From assembly GCA_038030265.1 (NCBI GenBank), contig CM075938.1, forward strand, positions 8,161,009 through 8,225,008: 64,000 nucleotides of DNA, in the 5' to 3' direction. The translations under genes and the position numbers were made by a program. This document shows positions 43,871-53,453 of this stretch, piece after piece; positions within the stretch are counted from its first letter, which is position 1; every line of letters starts with the position of its first letter. Under the pieces are notes generated by a model, which had not been told where the DNA came from, ran no database searches, and saw nothing but the letters and a program-made list of their open reading frames with translations. This stretch comes from Corythucha ciliata. Lineage: Eukaryota > Arthropoda > Insecta > Hemiptera > Tingidae.

Positions 43871-45671
43871 CATGGCCGTAGCCAGCGGGGGGCAGTTGCC
43901 CTCCCCATAGAATCAAAAGCGCAGATTTCATGGGGCAGCTGCCCACCACCCAAAAAATCCCTGATCTGGCTTTCTTGTATTCCTCTCCATAAAACCAATT
44001 TTGCGGATTTTTCTCACTAAAAAAAAACAAAAAACAACACATTTTCGCTTATCGGTTTCGCCAAAAATAAAAAATTCGCCGATGTTTGTTGCTGACAAAC
44101 CGATTTCGAGGGTCGGCTTAGCTTGGAAACCGATTTTTCACACTAAAATCCCATTTTCTCAGTTTCGACGCGCAATTTTCGTGTGTTTTTGGCTAGCTCA
44201 AATCGTGTTTACCCCCCCTGTGCCATCCGACTTATGGTGGAAGAGGAAATGCCAGCTCTGTTTACCGTCTCAGGTCTAAAATTCAAAGTTTAGCTACAAA
44301 AGTATCACTGACAGACAGTTTTCCAGCAGATATTTATATTTTGACGGATAGTGGCCGTTTCTATGCAAATTTAGTCTCCGTTGACCGCGAATAGACGCGA
44401 TTCTAACCTCCAGATCCTGTTATAAGCCTGCTAAAAGGCAATACTGCATCTGATATTTTCGCCAGTGAAGCTGGCCCACAGGCGTGGATCCAGTTTTTCT
44501 CAAGAGTAGTTGCACAGAGTTCCCCCCCCCCTCGATTTTACTCGTGAATGAGTACTGTTTTTAGCCTCGAATTGACGTTTTCCTTAATTTTAGCTGAAAC
44601 TGAGTGCTTTTTCTCAATTCTTACTCGAACTAGCCCATTTTTTTCATTTTAGCCGTGAAAAGGTCTCAAAAAAACCGTGAAATAACGCATTTTTGATTTA
44701 CTATTTCAATTACGGCCAGCACTGGGCATCGCCTAACTGCAAATTGGTGCGTTCTGTCAATTTCAGCCGCAAAAAAAAAAACAAAACAAAAAAAAAAACA
44801 GTTTTTCCTCAATTCAACATGTGGATGAACGCTATTTCTCAATTTTAGCTACGAGAATTCCACGAATCAACAACAAACGGCGACAATTTTGCCATTTCGT
44901 TCGTCGTGAATTCTAGCCGCAAATTAGTGCTTTTTCCTTATTCTGCTTTGAGCAATTTTTTCTCCCTTTGAAAAGGTTCACATAACCCGCACCGAATTTA
45001 ATTAATTTTGACCCGGACGTGGCATCGCAAAACCTTGAAATGGGTATTTTCATCAATTTCACGGGCGAACGAACAATTTTCCGTAATTTTAGCCGTGAAT
45101 AAGCACTTTTTTTCAAAAATGTATGCGCTAAGTCACGCTCTTTCTCAATTTCACCCGCAAACTTGCCATATAAAACGGTCAATTAGCTCTTGCTTGCAGT
45201 GTTTACCGATGTTTGAGAAACCACAAACTGGCGCCTTCTCTCAATTTTACCTGCGTGAATGAGCTCCATTTTTCAATTTTAGCCGTGAATTGGCGCTTTT
45301 CCTCAATTCCAGCCGCAAATGAGTGATTTTTCTCAATTCTACATAGAACGAGCGATTTATTTTGTCAATTTTAGCAGTGAGAAGAGTTCTATAAACCGTG
45401 AATTAGCGCATTTTCTCAATTCCGCCCCAGACGTTGCATTGCGAAACCGCAAATTGGCGTGTTTTCTCAATTTCAACCAAGTTTAACGTGAACCAGCGCT
45501 ATTTCTCAATTTTAGCCGTGAATGGGTGTTTTTCCTCAGTCTTAGCCGCAAAATGTCCTTTTGCGAACGAGAACTTTTTCTCATGACGTGTGCGCACCCC
45601 CTCCCCAAACCTCTGTGGATCCGTGCCTAGCTGGCTGCACACCCCTTGATCACGGGCTGGCTACGCCCCTG
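43871..45671. mobile_element. Non-autonomous hAT element, perfect 8-bp target duplication CCTACAAC
   Basis: CCTACAAC stands at 43,863-43,870 and 45,672-45,679. The left end reads CATGGCCGTAGCCAGCGGGG and the right end on minus CAGGGGCGTAGCCAGCCCG, 13 of the first 15 bases matching. The third base of the left end is T where CAG is expected. Length 1,801 bases. The interior has a stretch of AAAACCGATTTTCGC-type units (43,990-44,180), then a probable second hAT-type element (44,479-45,630) whose body is the ~30-bp minisatellite. No transposase. The 8-base duplication with CAN...CTG ends fits hAT. Confidence 0.85.
44479..45630. mobile_element. Probable nested hAT-type element inside 43,871-45,671
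   Basis: The left end is CAGGCGTGGATCCAG; the right end on minus CTAGGCACGGATCCACAG, i.e. the same GGCNNGGATCCA core with a slightly damaged terminus. Flanks CTGGCCCA and CTGGCTGC share the first five bases only, so the duplication is decayed or the border imprecise. The body (44,530-45,590) is the ~30-bp GAATTAGCG/TTTTCTC minisatellite. The left end belongs to the same terminal family as the element at 46,715-48,574 (CAGGCGCGGATCCAG). Confidence 0.55.
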
Positions 45672-45859
45672 CCTACAACTGAGCAATAGTTCAGCCAGAA
45701 AACATTTTTAAACTTCTTAAAAACTGCTAAAACATGTTGTTTAGCAATTATGCCGTTGGTAAGAGTAGGGCGGGCTCTTTTCCGCCATTGTGCCTCGACG
45801 CAAGTGAAATCTAGAGCAAAATGCTGCAAGTGATAATCTGAATCACCAATAGGAACCAA

Positions 45860-45947
45860 GAATTGGCTTTTTTCTCATTTTCAGCCGTGAATTAGCGATT
45901 TTTGCGGTGATTCAAGTGTCTTTTCTCAATTTTATTATTTCTTCATA
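45860..45947 (+). repeat. ~30-bp minisatellite left of the MITE
   Basis: Units GTGAATTAGCGATTTTTGCG and TTTTCTCAATTTTATT precede the MITE insertion; the array resumes after 46,518 as GACGCGAATCACCGAATTTTC. Confidence 0.6.
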
Positions 45948-45950
45948 TTA

Positions 45951-46515
45951 AGCCCGCCACTTACGTGCAGTTTAAACTGTCAGTTTGGACTGTTCAGTTC
46001 AGTCCCCCACACACGTACAGTTCAATTCTTCAGTAAACATAAAGCCCGCCACTCACGTGCGGTTTTAACTTACAGTTTAAACTGAACAGTTCAAACTGAC
46101 AGCCTGAACTGCACGTGAGTGGGCATTTCGTCTGGTGAACTGCACAGTTAAACTGTACAGTTCTCAGTTCAATTGCTAATATCCGAAGATTGTTTCCGCC
46201 GTTTCAACCATTCCTTGCACCACTGCCTGCGTCTTTTGGGTTGGTTACTTTCCTGATGAATAACTGCACAACTTAAACCGAGAACGGCAATGTTAACTGA
46301 AGAATTGAACTGCACGTGTGTGGGGGACTGAACTGAACAGTCCAAACTGACAGTTTAAACTATGAAGTTTGAACTGACAGTCCAACTGAGAACTTTACAG
46401 TTTAACTGTGCAGTTCACCTTAACTGAGACGAAATGCCCACTCACGTGCAGTTTAGACTGACAGTTTGAACTGTCAGTTCAAACTGCAGTTAAAACTGCA
46501 CGTGAGTGGCGGGCT
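45951..46515. mobile_element. 565-bp composite MITE, TTA target duplication, CAGTT/AACTG-rich
   Basis: Left end AGCCCGCCACTTACGTGCAG, right end on minus AGCCCGCCACTCACGTGCAG; TTA flanks both (45,948-45,950 and 46,516-46,518). An additional internal copy of the same terminus (46,043, preceded by TAA) and a second inverted pair (ACTGCACGTGAGTGGGCATT near 46,108-46,128 with AATGCCCACTCACGTGCAGT near 46,431-46,451) show that one copy inserted into or rearranged with another. The subterminal regions are packed with AGTTTAAACTGTCAGTT-like words, which could be transposase-binding repeats. The TWA target fits PIF/Harbinger. Confidence 0.82.
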
Positions 46516-46714
46516 TTAGACGCGAATCACCGAATTTTCTAAATTTTATCCGTGGAAAATGGATCGAGCGTTTCCTCAATTATAGCTGCGAATTTTATTA
46601 GCTTTTATTTATTTATTATTAGCTTTTACTCAATTTCAGTTCCGAATGAGCGCCCTTATGTATAATATTGGCCGCGAATTAACGCATTTCCCCAATTTCT
46701 GCCGGGAATTAACG
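46516..46714 (+). repeat. ~30-bp minisatellite, left of the hAT insertion
   Basis: The last unit reads GCCGGGAATTAACG and is cut by the hAT element; it resumes at 48,575 with AATTAACGGTTGTATCAGTCTTAGCCG, so the target lay inside one unit. Confidence 0.75.
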
Positions 46715-48574
46715 CAGGCGCGGATCCAGAGTTTGCTCAAGGAGGGGGCCATGACCCCCATCATGTACCACCACAGTTTTGGACGCGATGAACCCGAAAA
46801 TCGGCGCGTTCAACCTTGCTCCCGCCCTTATCTTTTTGACCCCCTTGGCACGTTTTCTACTGGTAAATGCCAAAGGGTCTCATAAACCTCGTCCGGTTCA
46901 AATAGAAACACTTTGAAAACATAAACGTTCAGCCTTAAAACCGTCCCTGGGCACTTTCTGGAAAAAACGACAAAAAAAAATCAAAAAACATTGGCAAAAT
47001 GGCGTATTTTGACGAGCGGTTGAAGTTGTTTTCACTGTGATACCATCAGGTTCCAAACCACAGTACACGGCAAAGGTTCAACCTTAGCAGTCGCGGATCC
47101 CAGGCCCAGGAGGGTTGAGCCCTCTCCATCACTTCATTTAATAAGGTGAAGACGGTGCTATTCGGAGGAGGGAGGGATCGAATGGTTCACCGATTGACTC
47201 AATTAATCTTTTAAGGGTGCGAATAGCCTCTTATTTGACAATTTTTTTTTTTTTTTTTTTTCGGCGCAGCAAGTCACATCAGGCGTGACATGAATAGCGT
47301 CATTTAAACATGGCGCAAATGCAGTACAGACGACTTACGGACGCAAACAGCCAGTTTTGCTATTTGTGTGGTGCAAATAGCCCATTTCAGTGTTTGCCAT
47401 TTCCAAAGTGCAAATTGTCTGGTCATTTATACGTAATAACAAGTGAATATTAGCCAGTGCGATATTTTAAAGGCAAGAATCGTCAGTTTTGCCCTTTTTT
47501 TTAACAGCAGGCATTGCATGTTTAGCCATTTTCCACGCTGGAATCACGTGTTCAGGCATTTTAGGGCGCGAAATCTGGGCTCGTAAAGTCAGTTTCGTCA
47601 TTTTTAGAGCGTGAATTCATTCAATTTAGTCATTTTCAAGGCACTAATCGTCATTTTTGCCATTTTACAGGCCATAAAAAATAGTCACGTCAAGCCAAAA
47701 GCAAAGAATGGTCAGTTTCACCATTCGTTGCTCGCGAATGGTCGATTTTACACTTTTCAGGGTCGGATTAATCTTTTAGGCATTTTCTGAATGCGAGTAG
47801 TCAGTTTAGTTGTTTTTGGAACGCGAATTATGGTCCGTCAAGCCAGAGACGCATATGATCAGTATTGGCCAATTTTGGCGCGCGAATTGCCAGTTTTGAC
47901 ATTTGGTTGATTTTGTCATTTTTGGCGCACAAATAGTTGATTTAGCCATTTTTAGCGACAGCTTAACCATTTTTAGGCCGCTTCAAGTCCGTTTGGCTTT
48001 TTTTTTAGAGCGGGAATTTCCGGTTTGGCAATTTTCAGGGCGCGAATATAGTCAGTTCAGCCATTTGCTAGGCACTAATCGTCAGTTTAACCACTTTGGG
48101 GTGTGATTGCAGTCATTATGGTGGGAATAGCCGTAGTTTGGCTATTTTAAAGCAGCCAATGGCTGTCAAGCCATATCTATAGTAGAGTGAAACACGATCG
48201 GCGGCTGAATCTTTCTATTTTGGGGTTTCTCTACACAGGGAAACCGAAAATTGAGACACCATTTTTGTTTTGTCACCGTCCGCTCGTACTGGTGACCCTG
48301 GAGTCAGTATAACCGGCTGATACCGACGACCATGACGTGAAATATTCATTTCTGGGCCGTTTAGGGCACAGTATTTTTCTGTTGATAACACTTCGAGGGG
48401 AGTAGTAAAATCTCGTCTGTCTTAGAACAAAACCTTTCACCCTAAAATTTGAGAATGTGACAATCCCTCATTAGATTTTGAGAGGTACTTTTGATTATGT
48501 TTATGCGAAAGTGACCTCGCGACTTCAAGGGAGGGGCCATGGCCCCTGTGGCCCCTCCCTTGGATCCGCCACTG
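46715..48574. mobile_element. Non-autonomous hAT element, perfect 8-bp target duplication AATTAACG
   Basis: AATTAACG stands at 46,707-46,714 and 48,575-48,582. The left end is CAGGCGCGGATCCAGAG and the right end on minus CAGTGGCGGATCCAAGGG; both soon continue into GGGGCCATG. Length 1,860 bases. The interior contains a TTTAGCCATTTT/GGCGCGAAT minisatellite (47,400-48,160) with ~38-45-base units (GCGAAT + AGTCAGTTTAGCCATTTTCAGG) distinct from the host array. Another CGCGGATCCCAGGCCCAGG word at 47,090 may be the end of an older nested element. No transposase; the 79-codon frame at the left end only reads through the terminus. Confidence 0.9.
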
Positions 48575-48690
48575 AATTAACGGTTGTATCAGTCTTAGCC
48601 GTGAAACCAGCGGATGCATCCTTGAATTATAGCTTCACACTAGCGCTTGATTCTGTGCCGAGAATTAGCGTCTTTAACCATTTTAGCTGC
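48575..48690 (+). repeat. ~30-bp minisatellite, right of the hAT insertion
   Basis: Continues the unit interrupted at 46,714 (CTTAGCCGTGAAACCAGCG, AATTAGCGTCTTTAACCATTTTAGC). Confidence 0.65.
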
Positions 48691-49310
48691 CGATTGTGAC
48701 CAATGCCACAATAGAGGAGGTGATGGGAGCACAATTACGGAACCTTTAGGTTTGCCGTGAAGTCCAACAACGGCGCCAAAAGGATCTCTGTGTCTCCCAA
48801 AAATCCTTCCTCTAAAAGTGCAGTTTTCTACGCCCATTGTCGTTGCCGAAAGATCACGCCCCCCCCCCTTTTTTTCTTCGGTTTAGAAAGAAGAAGGCGA
48901 TGAATTCGCTGACAGCCAATTTTAATAAATTTTATTTCTCCTTTTTATTCTTCCTTTTTTCCCTTGTCCTTTTTTCCCACCTAGAGATAAAAAGTAAAAA
49001 GACACACTCGACCAGAGCTCCCCGATCCGTCAACAACTCCAATCCTAACGGTGAGTTAATTCATACTCGTTTCAATTTAATGTAAATAGTTATTCGAAAA
49101 GTCTTGGCCCCAATTTTTGTATTATAATTTTATCCCGTAATTCACAATATACACAAATTAACTGTCTCTAAATTCGCCCTAAATCGCCCCTTTTTCCTCT
49201 TTCCCTGGTCCCTTGTTTACCCCCGAGATTATTTCGGAAGTAAATGATTCTGTTCTTCACACGATTAAGCACTTTTTGCCAAAATTATCCACGTATTTAA
49301 GATTTAATTA
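48691..49310. other. No firm gene; unassigned minus-strand frame near 48,690-48,837
   Basis: On minus a 65-codon frame starts MGVENCTFRGRIFGRHRDPF and has a protein-like composition up to about 48,690, where it enters array sequence. I do not recognise it; it could be a captured exon fragment. A C/T-run lies at 48,860-48,875 and the rest is AT-rich. Confidence 0.3.
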
Positions 49311-49382
49311 TCTTCATTTTAGCTGAAAAGAGCGTTTGACGTCAATTTTAGGTGGGAATTAACTTTGTCTTAATTTTAGCCG
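49311..49382 (+). repeat. ~30-bp minisatellite, left target of the CACTA-like element
   Basis: The last unit reads TTAATTTTAGCCG; joined to 57,634 onwards (TGAATAAGCG) it restores the standard unit TTTTAGCCGTGAATAAGCG. Confidence 0.75.
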
Positions 49383-49429
49383 CACTAAGAAAAAAACACG
49401 GCTGATATTAGCAGTAAAAAAAACGGCTA

Positions 49430-50000
49430 ATAATTTGCAACCGAGTATATAAGGTAAAGTTAGCCAAGTTCCAAAAACTCGGCTAAATGAAATAATTAGC
49501 CGTGTCCGACGAGTAGCCGAGTGGGACTCGGTTGCAAATCTATTAGCCGAGTTGTTATTTCCTTGGCTAAGTCAGCTGGTTAATGTAGACTATCAATCCG
49601 AGTCATACCACTCGACAAGCAGAGGGTAGTCGGCAATATTAACCGTCTCTACTCTGCAGATTTTCCACAATATTTGACTTTCTTGACCGCGTTGGTTTGT
49701 CTGAGATAGCCGTGTTAAGATTGGTAATTTAACCGAGTGTTCTGCCAAGATGGCAGAGTTAATGTGTCAGTATTGACCGAGTCCAGTTGGGTATTTCAGG
49801 AGAGTTATACAGCCAACGTAGTCGAGTCATATGAAACTGTCACACGAATAGAGACGGCTGATTCTGAAGTGTAAGTCTTTCAAAAAGGCCGAGTTGTTAC
49901 GGCAACATTGTACTAGTATGTTTGCTTCACTAACCGCACTCTCTAGGTGCAATTGACCGATTAAAGTATGTGATTTAGCCTTACCACTCGGCTAAAATAG
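49430..50000. repeat. Subterminal repeats of the CACTA-like element, left side
   Basis: At least ten scattered copies of CCGAGT or ACTCGGCTAA-like words in both orientations (CAACCGAGTATATAAGG, ACTCGGCTAAATG, GTAGCCGAGTGGGACTCGGT, ATTAGCCGAGTTG, CACTCGGCTAAAATAG). Their abundance near the two ends only fits subterminal transposase-binding repeats. Confidence 0.65.
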
Positions 50001-50415
50001 CATTAGTAACCTGGCGTTAACGGCAGTGAATTACAATATTCCCCCCCCCCCCAAAGTTGCACCCAAAGTTCTTATTCGAGAACCAAGCGACCGTCACTCA
50101 GATCGAAAACCCTGGATCATTTGCGAGAAGATGAAAAATAGCAATGCCTAGAACATTCGCCCCCCCCCCATCTTTCACTTTTCTGCAGACTTTTTGTTCG
50201 GTATATTATTGATTCTTCTTCTACACTTTACCCCTGCCATCTGGCAAAGGAGGGCGATCCACCTATCGGCCACCCTCCCGGAGAGGGTTTTAGCCCAAAT
50301 TTAAGCGATATGAAGCACAGGCGTAGCAAGGGGCGTGCGGCGTGTGCGGTGCGCACCGGGCATCTCTACCCTGGGGGCATCAAACCCGCTGTTTTGTTAT
50401 GCGATCACCGCTACC

Positions 50416-52062
50416 CAGTGGCGGAACAACACTTGTCCGGGGCCCGGGGCGGAAATCTCTAGGAGGCCCTTTAGTCTCTAATTAAACCGTAAATATACTT
50501 TTTTGCAGCTTTGAAGTATATATTTTCCTCAATTTTAGCCACGAAATTGCCTCTAAAGTGCGTTTTCTCAATTTTTTCCGCGAATTAGCTCATTTTCTCA
50601 TTTTTAGCAGCGAATCGGCGCTTTTTACAAGCTCTTACCGTGAAGTTGCCTTAAGAATCCGCAAATTAGGTAGCGTTTAAGTGCTCTTTCCCAATTTTAT
50701 CCGCAAATTAGCAATTTTTCTAAATTTAAGCCGTAAATTCGCGCTTTTCTCCATTACAAAAAAAAACCATTCGTGTTTTTCTCTATTTATTACCCTCGAA
50801 TTAGCGCTTTTTCACAGTTTCAGCCGCTTGAATTAGCGCTTTTTCTCAATTTTATTCCCAAAGTTCCCCAAGAATGTGCAAGTTGGGGTATTCTCAATTT
50901 CAGCTGTGAATTAGCCTTTTTACCCCAATTTAGCAGTGAATGGGAACATTTTTTAATTATAATTATAGCAATTTTTCTCGATTTTATCTGCAAAATTTAA
51001 ATGTTTTGTACCTTAGTTGTGAATTAAAGTTTTCCTCCACTTTTAGACGCAAATTCGCGTTTTTCTCTATTTCACGCCGTGAATCGCAGCGCTTTTTCTC
51101 AATTTCAGTCCCAGCCCCGAGAATCCGTGAGTTTGCGTTTTCTGTGAATTCACGCTTTTTCCCAATGTTTAAAGCTGCCAAATTGTAACACTTTATCATA
51201 ATAGCGTGTTTCTCTATTTTTAGACTCGAATTCGCGTTGTTCTCTTTTTTATCCTTGAATTAGCGTTTTTCTCATCTTTAGCGCGTGAATTAGCGCTTTT
51301 CAACTTCAGCCTTAAAGTTGCCCCTAAGAATTGGCGAATTGGCGTTTTCTCTCATTTTCAGCTGTGAATTAGCGTTTTGTTTCTCAATTTTAGCAGTAAA
51401 TTAGCACATTTTCTTAATTTTAGCTACGATTTTTAGCGTTTTTTCTCGATTTTATCCGTAAAATCGTAATTTTTCATACCTTAGCTGAGTTTTCCTCCAC
51501 TTTTATCTAGACGCGAATTCGCGTTTTTGACTATTTCACCCGTGAATTAGCGCTTTTTCTAAATTTTAGTCCCAATGTTGCCCCGAGAATCCTTGAGTTG
51601 GCGTTTCTCCCTTTTAGCTGTGAATTTGCGCATAGTTCTAAATTTTGAAAGTTGCTAAATTGTAGCACTTTATCACAATTTTAGCTGTAAATTAGCGTGT
51701 TTTTTTTTTTTTTTTTTTTCAAGACGACGCGTATTTGCGTTTTTCTCCTTTTCATCCTTGAATTAGCGCTTTTCTCAGTTTTAGCTGCGTAAATTAGCGC
51801 TTTTTCCTAATTTCGCCCCAACAATTCGTGATTTTGCGTTATCTCAATGTCAGCTGTGAACTAGCTAGCGCTTTTTCTTAATATTAACAGCCATAAATTT
51901 CAGCAATTTTTCTCAATTTCAGCCGCGAATCAGCGTTTTACTCACTTTTACAAGCGAGTTTAGCCATTCGTTTTCATCTTATCTACTTGAAAATCCCGAT
52001 TTTTCATCTTCAAGCTATTCAGGGGCCCCCATCCGAACCCCGGATCCGGATTTCTAGTTATG
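50416..52062 (+). mobile_element. hAT-like element with minisatellite body (direct form of the family at 3,983-6,734)
   Basis: Starts CAGTGGCGGAACAACACTTG. CCGCTACC (50,408-50,415) and CCCCTACC (52,063-52,070) match in seven of eight bases. The right end on minus reads CATAACTAGAAATCCGG, which does not mirror the left end, so the right border may be a few bases off. The body is the ~30-bp minisatellite in plus orientation with the same landmarks and order as the inverted copy 44 kb to the left. It is about 1.1 kb shorter than that copy, probably by loss of repeat blocks. Another hAT-like start, CAGGCGTAGCAAGGGGCG, lies at 50,318, so an older element may enclose it. Confidence 0.6.
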
Positions 52063-52070
52063 CCCCTACC

Positions 52071-52919
52071 TGCATTCCCACACTTTGCTGTTTTATTTGA
52101 GTACGAATGATTATCGTTTATTATTTAAAACGAATACTTGCCATATTCTTGTGGCAAAAAAACAACTAAGAAATCAATAATAGTATATGTATACGCAGGA
52201 GCTAAAGTCGTGGCTCTAAAACGCCGTAAAATTTGCCGCGGTACATTACATTACAAGCCCGGCGGGCGAGGCGAGGTAAATCCCCTTCCTACGAGTGATG
52301 TACGACTTTTTTCACGCGACAGCAAGGAAATGATAAAACTGGCTTTGACAAATTGACTACTATGACTTCTCGTGTCTTTAGTTTAAGAAGACCTTAAACG
52401 AGGTTATAACCCGAGTTCATTTACTCTCCGTACTAGGACGGAAAATATTTTCTGGACTAGTACAGAAAATTTCTCGAATGTCACTGTGCGGTAATGGTTA
52501 ATTTCCCAGACAATTTTGGGCACAGAAAATGACTACTTTCGGAGCATGTCGCTTGAAAAATACTTTAGTTCCTAGGCATGAAAAGAGACACTTTTGGGAC
52601 TCATTTGCGGCCGTAAAATTCGGTTTTAGTATCATGTGGGATAAAAATAAAATATTATTAGTCAAAAACCTATCAAGAATCAGGCCGTTGTATACCACAT
52701 TCAAATCATTCCCTAAATGCTGAAAATTCAAGACTATTGGGCACCTCCATACAATACCTTGCCTCCTCTATTTACTTAAAATTGAGAACTACACTACACT
52801 TCACCTTCTATTGATGAAAACTAAGGAAGTGATGGTAGTGTAGTGTATGGTGGGGAAGGGAAGGGGGGAAGCGCCTTAATTTTCGCCCCCCCTGAACCAA
52901 AATACTTCCGCCGCCACTG
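52071..52919. other. Unassigned sequence ending in a hAT-type terminus (CCGCCGCCACTG at 52,919)
   Basis: On minus, CAGTGGCGGCGGAAGTATTT starts at 52,919 directly after the intron start GTAGAAT, so a hAT-type element begins here. Its other end was not located. A small inverted repeat (CTACACTACACTTCACC with GTAGTGTAGTG, 52,787-52,848) is inside. Frames of up to 77 codons (52,498-52,731, minus) show no motif. Confidence 0.4.
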
Positions 52920-52926
52920 ATTCTAC

Positions 52927-52970
52927 CAATGTTTTGACGTCCTCGTTTTCCAAGAATTGTTCGAGGTTAA
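52927..52970 (-). CDS. Exon 3 of the gene inside the CACTA-like element
   Basis: The acceptor CCTATTTTCAG at 52,981-52,971 is followed by 44 coding bases (VNLEQFLENEDVKTL, the Val codon split across the junction) and a donor G|GTAGAA (926-925). The phase joins exon 2 exactly (G + TT = Val). The peptide is acidic and helix-like. Seven bases into the next intron a hAT-type end starts (52,919), so downstream exons have been separated or lost. No function assigned; being inside the transposon, it may be part of an element-encoded protein or a captured host gene. Confidence 0.62.
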
Positions 52971-53092
52971 CTGAAAATAGGACATAGAACATAGAAAATC
53001 ATTGATTCTTGTCACAGTGAACAAGTTTGTAATTTCAATGGTGGTAATATAATGGTTAGAGAGAGAAAAGGTTGAACAAAAAAAAACAATAC

Positions 53093-53233
53093 CTTGGCGC
53101 CCTTCGAAATCGAGAGATCGACGAATACGTTTAGATCGAGGAGAATCCGATTCGTCCTCCGACGATGTGGATGGTGTTGATCGGGAACCGCTGCATGTGG
53201 GTTGAACGCCACGCTTGCAATCTCTTGTTGTAT
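53093..53233 (-). CDS. Exon 2 of the gene inside the CACTA-like element (Ser/acidic then basic)
   Basis: Acceptor TTTGCTTACAG (to 53,234), then 141 coding bases and donor AAG|GTATTG (53,092-53,091). The translation runs TTRDCKRGVQPTCSGSRSTP, then a Ser/Glu/Asp tract (TSSEDESDSP) and a basic cluster RSKRIRRSLDFEGRQ that would serve as a nuclear localisation signal. Entry phase matches exon 1 (ATG G + AT: Met-Asp), exit phase matches exon 3. Three borders agreeing in phase is the main evidence that this is a genuine spliced gene. Disordered acidic/basic composition is common in the N-terminal part of transposon and chromatin proteins. No family is recognised. Confidence 0.65.
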
Positions 53234-53453
53234 CTGTAAGCAAATATAATACATTTAATAAAATAAATTGGGTTCAAGAACCTATAAGAGATGGTGGTCC
53301 AACTTTTCCCACAGTAATGTATCAACGGCCTTCGATTACCATTTAAATTTCTCTAAAAAGATGATTAGGGGAAGGGCCACAACAGGGGGAGAAATTTGAA
53401 AATTTTGCCAAAATTCACAAGTTTGTCCTAAAATTTGGTGCAAAAATTTAATA

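Noticed and set aside
50318..52072. An outer hAT element from CAGGCGTAGCAAGGGGCG to GCCCCTACCTG
   Set aside because: Flanking 8-mers (ATGAAGCA and CATTCCCA) do not match; kept only as a possibility in the entry for 50,416-52,062.
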